DNA of 5,014 nucleotides, taken from the NCBI GenBank assembly GCA_947488485.1, contig CANKZO010000179.1, forward strand, positions 1 to 5,014. Reading direction: 5' to 3'. Position numbers and translations under genes: made by a program. Below, piece by piece: positions 1 to 5,014 of the stretch (positions are counted from its first letter, which is position 1; the number at the start of each line of letters is the position of its first letter). The notes under the pieces were generated by a model, which saw only the letters and a list, made by a program, of their open reading frames with translations, did not search any database and was not told where the DNA came from. The stretch comes from Opitutia bacterium (GTDB taxonomy: Bacteria > Verrucomicrobiota > Verrucomicrobiae > Opitutales > UBA953).

Positions 1-60
1 GCGCCCGCCGCGCCCGCCGCTCCTGCTCCTGCCGCCGGCGACAAGCCGGCCGCCAAGTAA
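1..60 (+). CDS. C-terminal end of an Ala/Pro-rich protein (partial)
   Basis: Reading frame 1 is open from the first base and ends with TAA at 58-60. It gives 19 residues made almost entirely of Ala and Pro, finishing in GDKPAAK. The 5' end lies outside the window, so no domain is visible. Such low-complexity Ala/Pro tails are common at the C-terminus of envelope proteins in GC-rich bacteria. In many Gram-negatives the gene just upstream of lpxD encodes the periplasmic chaperone Skp/OmpH, and that is my best guess from position alone. Nothing in these residues proves it. The same-strand orientation and 47-nt gap to lpxD suggest a shared transcription unit. Confidence 0.6.
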   Translation, partial: APAAPAAPAPAAGDKPAAK

Positions 61-69
61 GACTCCGCC

Positions 70-92
70 GCGCCCCTGCCAGTCAGGGGCGC
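70..92 (+). terminator. Perfect 9-bp hairpin upstream of lpxD (weak terminator or attenuator)
   Basis: The arms GCGCCCCTG and CAGGGGCGC pair perfectly around the 5-nt loop CCAGT, starting 9 nt after the upstream stop codon. The following bases, TTCATTTA, are T-rich but not a clean T-run, so full intrinsic termination is doubtful. Partial termination, or protection of the upstream transcript's 3' end, would both fit. The lpxD ribosome binding site begins only about 8 nt after the hairpin. Confidence 0.5.
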
Positions 93-107
93 TTCATTTA
101 GGACCAC

Positions 108-1151
108 ATGACGACCTCCTTCACCATCGCCGAACTCGCCACCCTGACCGGGGCCGAAGCCGTCGAGGGTGCCTGCGCAGGTCCGCTCACCGGTGTCGCC
201 GCCTTGGCCGAAGCGACGTCCGCCGACCTTTCCTTCCTTGGTAACGCCAAATACGCCGACACCGTGGCCGCCTCGCGCGCCGGTGCGATCCTCGTGCCCG
301 TCGCCTTCGCGGGCAAGCCGGCCGCCGGCCAGGCTTTCCTCCGCGTGGCCAATCCTTCCTACGCGCTCGCGTTGTTCTGCGGCGTGCTCGAAGCCCGCCT
401 CTGGCCGCGTCCTCCGGCTGGCATCCACGCCACCGCCGTCGTCGCGGCTTCGGCCAAGGTCGATCCCGCCGCCCATGTCGGGCCGCTTTGCGTGATCGCC
501 GAAGGCGCGCTCGTCGCCGCCGGCGCGGTGCTCGAAGCCCGCTGCTATGTCGGCGCCCGGGCGTCCGTCGGCGCCGACTGCTGGCTCAAGCCTGGCGTCA
601 CGGTCGGCGACTATTGCGTCCTCGGCGCCCGCTGCCGGATCCAGTCCGGAGCCGTCATCGGCTCCGATGGCTTCGGTTATGAGCCCGTCAACGGCGAGAT
701 CCAGCGTATCCCGCAGATCGGCAACGTGGTCCTCGAAGACGACGTCGAGGTCGGCGCCAACTCGACCCTCGACCGCGCCCGCTTCAGCCAGACGGTGGTC
801 GGGCGGGGCACCAAGATCGATAATCTCGTCCAGATCGCCCATAACGTGCGCATCGGCCGCCAATGCCTCATCACCGCGCAGGTCGGCATCGCCGGCAGCA
901 CCACGCTCGGCGACCATTGCGTCCTGGGCGGTCAGTCCGGCGTGGCCGGCCACCTGACCCTCGGCGACCGCGTCAAGCTCGGCGCCCAGACGGGCCTCTT
1001 CGAGGATGTGCCCGCCGACGGCTTCATGAACGGCACGCCTGCCGTGCCCTTCGGCCTGGAGCGTCGCCTGGTCGTCCTTTCGCGCCGTCTGCCCGATCTG
1101 TTCAAAAAGGTTGATTCGCTGACCGCCTCCTTGGACTCTGCTAAACGCTAA
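108..1151 (+). CDS. lpxD: UDP-3-O-(3-hydroxyacyl)glucosamine N-acyltransferase LpxD
   Basis: LpxD transfers a 3-hydroxyacyl chain from acyl carrier protein to the 2-amino group of UDP-3-O-acylglucosamine. This is the third step of lipid A synthesis and takes place at the cytoplasmic side of the inner membrane. The 347-residue length is normal for the family. Residues 1 to about 105 form the N-terminal uridine-binding domain. Residues 106 to about 315 show left-handed beta-helix hexapeptide repeats, and about 317-347 form a C-terminal helix. The family signature GSDGFGYEP is at 185-193. His245 in VQIAHNV matches the catalytic His239 of E. coli LpxD, and His282 matches its His276. The ATG at 108 is preceded by AGGA at 100-103, and the protein starts where the family does. 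prs follows after 5 nt, so the two are probably cotranscribed. Unlike the proteobacterial lpxD-fabZ-lpxA-lpxB order, no other lipid A gene follows directly. Confidence 0.96.
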   Translation: MTTSFTIAELATLTGAEAVEGACAGPLTGVAALAEATSADLSFLGNAKYADTVAASRAGAILVPVAFAGKPAAGQAFLRVANPSYALALFCGVLEARLWPRPPAGIHATAVVAASAKVDPAAHVGPLCVIAEGALVAAGAVLEARCYVGARASVGADCWLKPGVTVGDYCVLGARCRIQSGAVIGSDGFGYEPVNGEIQRIPQIGNVVLEDDVEVGANSTLDRARFSQTVVGRGTKIDNLVQIAHNVRIGRQCLITAQVGIAGSTTLGDHCVLGGQSGVAGHLTLGDRVKLGAQTGLFEDVPADGFMNGTPAVPFGLERRLVVLSRRLPDLFKKVDSLTASLDSAKR

Positions 1152-1156
1152 CCGAC

Positions 1157-2110
1157 ATGAGCCTACCTGAGATGAAGATTTTCACCGGCAACGCCAACCC
1201 GGCGCTGGCCAAGGAAATCTGCGAACATCTCGGCGTCCCGCTCGGCACCGCGACCGTCAACCGTTTCCCTGACGGCGAGACGTTCGTGCAGATCAACGAG
1301 AACATCCGCGGCTGCGACGTCTACGTGATCCAGCCGACCTGCGCGCCGGCCAACGACCGCATCATGGAGCTGCTGATCATGATCGACGCGCTCCGCCGTG
1401 CTTCCGCCGCGCGCATCACGGCCGTGATCCCGTTCTTCGGTTACGCCCGTCAGGATCGCAAGGACAAGCCCCGCGTGCCGATCACGGCCAAGCTCGTCGC
1501 CAACCTGCTCACCGCCGCCGGCGCCAACCGCGTGCTGACGGTCGACCTGCACGCCCAGCAGATCCAAGGTTTCTTCGACATCCCCGTCGACCACCTCTAC
1601 GCCTCGCCGGTCTTCTACAAGCACATCAAGGACAAGCCCTGGCTCAAGGACGCCACGGTCTTCTCGCCCGACGTAGGCGGCCTGAAGTACGCCTCGGCCG
1701 TGGCCGACATGCTCAACCTTCCTTATGGCTTCGTGGCCAAGCGCCGCACGAGCGCGACCACCGTCCAGGCCACCAGCCTTGTCGGCGAAGTCGAAGGCCG
1801 TGACATCATCCTGGTCGACGACATGACGGAGACCGCGGGCACGCTCGTGGCCGCCGCCGAATTGCTCAAGAAGAACGGCGCCCGCTCGGTGCGCGCCGTG
1901 GTCTCCCACTGCATGATCCAGGAGCTTGCCTTCGAGCGCCTCCGCCGCGGCGTCATCGACGAGGTCATCACGACCAACTCCGTCCCGGCCGACTGGCCGA
2001 AGGACCTGCCGATCACGGTGCTTTCGATCGCCCCGCTGCTGTCCGACGCGATCCGTCGCATCCACGGCAACAATAGCGTGACCGACCTCTTCCCGATCAA
2101 GGGCCACTGA
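1157..2110 (+). CDS. prs: Ribose-phosphate pyrophosphokinase (PRPP synthetase)
   Basis: This cytoplasmic enzyme transfers the pyrophosphate of ATP to ribose 5-phosphate. The product, PRPP, is the precursor for purines, pyrimidines, NAD, histidine and tryptophan. The 317 residues match the usual class I length. Visible motifs are RFPDGE (36-41), PFFGYARQDRK (92-102), RVPITAK (106-112), DLHAQQIQGFF (130-140) with the metal/ATP-binding His132, SPDVGG (170-175), KRR (195-197) and the PRPP-binding loop VDDMTETAGT (220-229). In that loop the common DDMIDT reads DDMTET, a conservative Asp-to-Glu change. The ATG at 1157 lies 5 nt after the lpxD stop and has no clear Shine-Dalgarno sequence. A second in-frame ATG at 1172 (Met6) aligns with the MKLFAGNA start seen in relatives, so the true start could be either. 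A strong terminator follows. Confidence 0.97.
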   Translation: MSLPEMKIFTGNANPALAKEICEHLGVPLGTATVNRFPDGETFVQINENIRGCDVYVIQPTCAPANDRIMELLIMIDALRRASAARITAVIPFFGYARQDRKDKPRVPITAKLVANLLTAAGANRVLTVDLHAQQIQGFFDIPVDHLYASPVFYKHIKDKPWLKDATVFSPDVGGLKYASAVADMLNLPYGFVAKRRTSATTVQATSLVGEVEGRDIILVDDMTETAGTLVAAAELLKKNGARSVRAVVSHCMIQELAFERLRRGVIDEVITTNSVPADWPKDLPITVLSIAPLLSDAIRRIHGNNSVTDLFPIKGH

Positions 2111-2130
2111 GGTCCGCGTCAGGACGCAAA

Positions 2131-2158
2131 AAAGGCCGCCTCGATCGAGGCGGCCTTT
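2131..2158. terminator. Bidirectional intrinsic terminator between prs and the peroxiredoxin gene
   Basis: This is a 28-nt perfect palindrome centred between 2144 and 2145. Each arm reads AAAGGCCGCCTCGA. As RNA it would fold into a GC-rich stem of at least 9 bp with a GATC loop, flanked by A on one side and T on the other (six A from 2128 to 2133, CTTTCT after the stem). It lies 20 nt after the prs stop and 23 nt beyond the end of the convergent minus-strand gene, so it can terminate both transcripts. Confidence 0.9.
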
Positions 2159-2181
2159 CTGTTGGCGAGTGAGGGTAGGGC

Positions 2182-2694
2182 TTACTTCTTCGCGCCGGCG
2201 AGGAAGGCGAGGATCACCTGGGCCTGGTCGCCGGTGTGTCCTTTGTGGTCGGCGTAGACGCACTTGCCGTCCTTGAAGAGGAAGGCGCTGCGGCCGGCCA
2301 TGCCGATCATGTTCTTCACGCCGAAGGCCTCGGTGACGGCTTTCTTTTCCTTGTCGGCGAGGAGGCGGAAGGGGAACTTCTGCTCTTCCTTGAATTCCTT
2401 CTGGAGCTTCTCGTCGTCGGTGCTGACGCCGAGGACGTTCACGCCGGCCTTCTGGAGTTCGGACCAGTTGTCGCGGAGCGAGCAGCCCTGTTTGGTGCAA
2501 CCGCCAGTCTTGGCCTTCGGGTAGAAGTAGACGAGCAGGTAGCCCTTGGCGCCTTCCTTGGCGAGGGAGACGGCCTTGCCGTCCTGGTCATTGCAAGTGA
2601 CGTCGGGGATGGAGGCGCCGACGGCGAGCTTTTCAGCCGCGTCACCGAAGAAGGGGAGGAGGGACATGAGGAGGGTAGCGAAGAGAGTCTTCAT
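2182..2694 (-). CDS. bcp: Thioredoxin-dependent peroxiredoxin, Bcp/PrxQ type, probably exported
   Basis: Enzymes of this family reduce hydrogen peroxide and organic hydroperoxides through a peroxidatic cysteine that is recycled by thioredoxin-like partners. The 170-residue product begins with Lys2 and a hydrophobic stretch (residues 4-16), followed by GDAA. This looks like a short signal peptide cleaved near 19/20, so the enzyme probably acts in the periplasm. The AhpC/TSA-like fold covers about 22-168. The active-site pattern PxxxTxxC is present as Pro59, Thr63 and peroxidatic Cys66. Cys71, five residues on, is the usual PrxQ/Bcp resolving cysteine. Arg135 in GRSAFLF fits the conserved active-site arginine. 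The common TPGCT reads TGGCT here. The frame stays open far upstream on this strand, but only because it runs antisense to fabZ and fabI. The ATG at 2694 gives a start with a proper leader. Family placement is firm; export and the gene symbol are less so. Confidence 0.9.
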   Translation of the reverse strand: MKTLFATLLMSLLPFFGDAAEKLAVGASIPDVTCNDQDGKAVSLAKEGAKGYLLVYFYPKAKTGGCTKQGCSLRDNWSELQKAGVNVLGVSTDDEKLQKEFKEEQKFPFRLLADKEKKAVTEAFGVKNMIGMAGRSAFLFKDGKCVYADHKGHTGDQAQVILAFLAGAKK

Positions 2695-2787
2695 GCGCTT
2701 CAGGTTGGGCGCCCGCCCGTAAAAGGCAAACGCGACCGCCGGTGTTTTGTGTCGCTTGTCCGACTTTCCGGGGGCAAAAATAAGCCT
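2695..2787. promoter_or_regulatory. Divergent intergenic region between the peroxiredoxin gene and fabZ
   Basis: This is the only divergent gap in the window, so it should hold promoters for both sides. It has short AT-richer patches (GTAAAAGGCAAA at 2719-2730, TGTTTTGTG at 2743-2751, CAAAAATAAG at 2775-2784) in otherwise GC-rich DNA. For the fabZ side, TTGTCC (2756-2761) and AAATAA (2778-2783), 16 nt apart, form a weak sigma70-like pair. That pair would start transcription almost at the fabZ ATG, so it is only a tentative candidate. I saw no convincing pair for the peroxiredoxin side and no clear operator. Confidence 0.35.
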
Positions 2788-3228
2788 ATGTTGCAGGCCG
2801 TCCTCGACACCATCCCTCATCGCCCGCCGTTCCTCTTCCTGGACCGCATCGACGAGGTCCGAGCCGATGGGGCCACCTGCACCCGCACCTTCCGGGCGGA
2901 CGAGCCTTTCTACGCCGGTCACTACCCGGGCAACCCGATTACCCCGGGCGTCCTGCTCTGCGAATCCGTCTTCCAGGCGGCCGCGGTCTACCTGACCAAG
3001 AAGCTCCAGTCCGAAGGCGGCGCCCCGGCCGGCAAGACCCCGGTGCTCTGCCGCATCGAGGAAGCTAAGTTCAAGGGGATGGTGAAGCCCGGCGATACGG
3101 TCTCGATCGAGGTGAAGCACGTCGAGACGCTCCAGCAGTTCCATTTCCTGACCGGCACGGTGCGTCGCGACGGTAAGGCCGTCCTGACTATCCGCTTCGC
3201 CCTCGCCCTCGTCGACCAACCCGCCTGA
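2788..3228 (+). CDS. fabZ: 3-hydroxyacyl-ACP dehydratase, FabZ-like hotdog-fold protein
   Basis: FabZ removes water from 3-hydroxyacyl-ACP to give trans-2-enoyl-ACP, the third step of each type II fatty-acid elongation cycle, in the cytoplasm. The 146-residue length is typical. IPHRPPFLFLDRID (9-22) is the FabZ N-terminal signature. GHYPGNPITPGVLLCES (44-60) carries catalytic His45 and Glu59, with the same 14-residue spacing as His54 and Glu68 of E. coli FabZ. EEAKFKGMVKPGD (91-103) matches the family's substrate-tunnel segment. The frame is open well upstream, but that part is antisense to the peroxiredoxin gene, and the ATG at 2788 is where homology begins. No strong Shine-Dalgarno sequence is seen (only GGGGG about 13 nt upstream). 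fabI follows after 3 nt, and the pair carries out consecutive reactions. A specialised FabZ-like dehydratase is possible instead of the housekeeping enzyme. Confidence 0.9.
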   Translation: MLQAVLDTIPHRPPFLFLDRIDEVRADGATCTRTFRADEPFYAGHYPGNPITPGVLLCESVFQAAAVYLTKKLQSEGGAPAGKTPVLCRIEEAKFKGMVKPGDTVSIEVKHVETLQQFHFLTGTVRRDGKAVLTIRFALALVDQPA

Positions 3229-3231
3229 CCT

Positions 3232-4038
3232 ATGTCCTTCCTCGGCCTCACCGGTAAGACCTATCTCGTCCTCGGCGTCGCGAACAAGAAGTCCGTCGCC
3301 TGGCACGTCGCCAAGACCCTGGAATCCGAAGGCGCCAAGGTCGTCTACTCGGTTCGCTCCCAAGCCCGCCTGGATTCGTTGAAGGGCCTCCTCGACGGCA
3401 AGCCGGTCTATCTCTGTGACCTCGAGCATGAAGCGCAGACGCAGCAGCTCGCCGCCGCCGTCGGCCGTGAACATGGCCCGCTCGACGGTGTCCTGCACAG
3501 CGTGGCGTTCGCCAATTTCTCCAAGGGTATGCAGCCTTTCCACGAGACGGTCCGCGCCGACTTCCTGCAGGCCACCGCGATCTCCGCGTTCTCGCTCGTC
3601 GAACTGGCCCGCGCGCTCAAGCCGCACCTTAAGTCCGACGCGTCCGTCGTCTCGATCGGCATCTCCTCGCAGGTGACCGCCTCGAACTACGGCTACATGT
3701 CGCCGATCAAGGCCGCCCTCGAATCCGCCAGCCGCTTCCTCGCGAAATCCTTCTCGGCCGATTCGCGCGTGCGTTTCAACTCCGTCAACGCCGGCCCGCT
3801 CAAGACGAGCGCGAGCGCCGGTATCCCCGGTTATCTCCATAACTACCTGCACGCCGAGAAGATGACTTTCCGCAAGGAAGCCCTGAAGACGCAGGAGGTC
3901 GCTGACACGGCCGTCTGGCTGCTTTCGCCGCGTTCGAGCGGCGTCAACGGGCAGGGCATCGTGGTCGACGCCGGCATGGGCTGGAATTTCTTCGACGAAG
4001 AACTCGTGGCCGCTTCTTCCCGTCTCCCCGGCTCGTGA
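3232..4038 (+). CDS. fabI: Enoyl-ACP reductase, FabI-type short-chain dehydrogenase
   Basis: FabI reduces trans-2-enoyl-ACP to acyl-ACP with NAD(P)H, the last step of each elongation cycle, acting on the product of the adjacent FabZ. The 268 residues match the family. The divergent SDR nucleotide-binding motif GVANKKSVAWHVA is at 15-27. DGVLHSVAFA (85-94) and the active-site Tyr153-x6-Lys160 follow. FNSVNAGPLKTSASAGIPGY (182-201) is the FabI substrate-loop region, and NGQGIVVDAGMGW lies near the end (239-251). In an ungapped comparison with E. coli FabI as I recall it, the position of Tyr146 is Gly143 here (SIGISS instead of SYLGA). A second tyrosine, Tyr155, sits two residues after the catalytic one. 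The start is 3 nt after the fabZ stop and lacks a Shine-Dalgarno sequence, suggesting translational coupling. A related FabI-like SDR of different substrate range cannot be excluded. Confidence 0.88.
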   Translation: MSFLGLTGKTYLVLGVANKKSVAWHVAKTLESEGAKVVYSVRSQARLDSLKGLLDGKPVYLCDLEHEAQTQQLAAAVGREHGPLDGVLHSVAFANFSKGMQPFHETVRADFLQATAISAFSLVELARALKPHLKSDASVVSIGISSQVTASNYGYMSPIKAALESASRFLAKSFSADSRVRFNSVNAGPLKTSASAGIPGYLHNYLHAEKMTFRKEALKTQEVADTAVWLLSPRSSGVNGQGIVVDAGMGWNFFDEELVAASSRLPGS

Positions 4039-5014
4039 TCTTCCAGCGCACCGTCCTTTCCGGCCTCGTCGCCGAACTGCCTCCCGAGGTCTGGACCTCC
4101 GATGAGGTCGAACGTCGCCTGGCGCCGCTCTACGGCCGTCTGAAGCTGCCGGAGGGCCGTCTCGAGCTGATGACGGGCATCCGTGAGCGCCGCTTCTGGC
4201 CGCAGGCCATCCGCCCCTCGGCCGCTTCCGCGCTGGCCGGTCGTCGCGCGATGCAGGCCGCCGGCGTGGGTCCGGCCGATATCGACCTGCTGATTCATTC
4301 TTCGGTCTGTCGCGATCGCCTCGAGCCTTCGACCGCCGCCTACGTGCATGGCCTGCTCGGTCTCGGCCCGCAGGCGCAGATCCTCGACGTCTCCAACGCC
4401 TGCCTAGGTTTCCTCAACGCTGTCGCGCTTGCCGCGGGCATGGTGGAGTCCGGCCAGATCCGGCGCGCGCTCGTCTGTTCCGGCGAAGACGGCCGCCCGC
4501 TCGTGGAGCGCACGATCCGCATGCTGAACGAAGACCTCGCGCTCACGCGTGAGACCATCAAGCCCTACTTCGCCAATCTCACGATCGGCGCGGGTGGCGC
4601 CGCCGCGGTGGTCTCCCGCGATGACCTCGCCGCGCCTGGCGCGATCCGTCTGCTCGGTGGCGCCGCCGAAACCGATTCTTCCGCGAACGGACTTTGCGAA
4701 GGCGACACGTCCTTCGCCGAACTCGACATGCGCACGGACTCCGAGGCGCTGCTCGCCGCCGGCGTCGCGCTGGCCCAGCGTTGCTGGGGCCGCTTCAAAG
4801 GCGTCACGGGTTGGGATGAATCCACGCCGCACCGCGTGGTCACGCACCAGGTGGGCCGCCGTCATTCCTCGCTGCTGTTCGAGAAGCTCGGACTCGACCC
4901 CGCGAAAGATTACCAGAGCTTCGATCGTCTCGGCAACGTCGGTTCGGTTTCCGTGCCCGCCACGCTGGCGCTCGGAATCGCCGAAGGCCGGATCAAGCCC
5001 GGTGAACGCGTCGC
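4035..5014 (+). CDS. oleA: OleA-family thiolase (3-oxoacyl-ACP synthase III-like), 3' end cut off
   Basis: OleA condenses two fatty acyl-CoA molecules head to head into a 2-alkyl-3-ketoacid, the first step of long-chain olefin synthesis, which OleB, OleC and OleD complete. The frame opens at GTG 4035, overlaps the fabI stop by 4 nt (GTGA), and runs uninterrupted for 326 codons to the window edge. Roughly 15-25 residues are missing, judged by the family length of about 340-350. The thiolase triad is Cys123 (DVSNACLGF), His271 (THQVGRRH) and Asn301 (GNVGSVSVP). Glu97 in CRDRLEPST matches the glutamate that OleA supplies across the dimer (Glu117 of the tagged Xanthomonas campestris enzyme). RLAPLYGRLKLPEG (29-42) and TGIRERRFWP (47-56) also resemble OleA. 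FabH enzymes carry HQAN where this protein has HQVG, which argues against a plain FabH. Databases may name such proteins simply 3-oxoacyl-ACP synthase III. Family placement is firm; the exact product is inferred. Confidence 0.85.
   Translation, partial: MIFQRTVLSGLVAELPPEVWTSDEVERRLAPLYGRLKLPEGRLELMTGIRERRFWPQAIRPSAASALAGRRAMQAAGVGPADIDLLIHSSVCRDRLEPSTAAYVHGLLGLGPQAQILDVSNACLGFLNAVALAAGMVESGQIRRALVCSGEDGRPLVERTIRMLNEDLALTRETIKPYFANLTIGAGGAAAVVSRDDLAAPGAIRLLGGAAETDSSANGLCEGDTSFAELDMRTDSEALLAAGVALAQRCWGRFKGVTGWDESTPHRVVTHQVGRRHSSLLFEKLGLDPAKDYQSFDRLGNVGSVSVPATLALGIAEGRIKPGERV

Noticed and set aside
1..36. Repetitive GCGCCCGCC and GCTCCT units as a possible tandem repeat
   Set aside because: They encode the Ala/Pro-rich protein tail, and the irregular units are explained by codon bias for Ala and Pro.
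1163..2500. A 445-codon open frame on the minus strand
   Set aside because: It lies antisense to prs and part of the peroxiredoxin gene. It reads as Arg/Asp/Gly/His-rich low-complexity protein with no motif, typical of shadow frames in GC-rich DNA.
2236..2787. Upstream extension of the fabZ frame, including a possible GTG start at 2749
   Set aside because: Most of it is antisense to the peroxiredoxin gene and Glu/Leu/Gly-rich. FabZ homology starts at 2788, and no binding site supports 2749.
2695..3852. Long N-terminal extension of the peroxiredoxin frame on the minus strand
   Set aside because: The extension runs antisense to fabZ and fabI. The protein homology and signal peptide begin at the ATG at 2694.
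3843..4865. Several minus-strand open frames opposite oleA (3843-4349, 4340-4561, 4404-4865, 4565-4843)
   Set aside because: They overlap each other and the plus-strand oleA frame, which has an intact catalytic triad. None shows recognisable motifs.

Overview
The window comes from a GC-rich (about 65% by eye) Gram-negative bacterium. It carries lpxD for lipid A synthesis, and coding runs almost wall to wall. I lean towards Verrucomicrobiota, possibly an Opitutales-like lineage, because a type II fatty-acid gene set sits beside an OleA-type thiolase and the upstream gene ends in an Ala/Pro-rich tail. That placement is inference from gene content, not a search result.

Left part (1-2158, + strand): the last 20 codons of an Ala/Pro-rich protein, a 9-bp perfect hairpin, then lpxD (lipid A N-acyltransferase) and, 5 nt later, prs (PRPP synthetase). 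This transcription unit closes with a fully palindromic hairpin at 2131-2158. The hairpin lies between two convergent genes and can serve both.

Middle (2182-2694, - strand): one gene for a Bcp/PrxQ-type peroxiredoxin with an apparent export signal. A 93-nt divergent intergenic region (2695-2787) separates it from the next + strand unit.

Right part (2788-5014, + strand): a compact unit of fabZ-like dehydratase, FabI-like enoyl-ACP reductase (3-nt gap) and an OleA-family thiolase. The last starts at GTG, overlaps the fabI stop by 4 nt and runs off the window end. FabZ and FabI carry out the last two steps of each fatty-acid elongation cycle. OleA-family enzymes join two fatty acyl chains head to head as the first step to long-chain olefins. 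The unit therefore appears to link acyl-chain making with acyl-chain condensation, and it is the most interesting part of the window. All components belong to known families. The unusual points are the arrangement, an atypical FabI active-site segment and the coupled GTG start. I saw no tRNA, rRNA, CRISPR array, insertion sequence or integrase.
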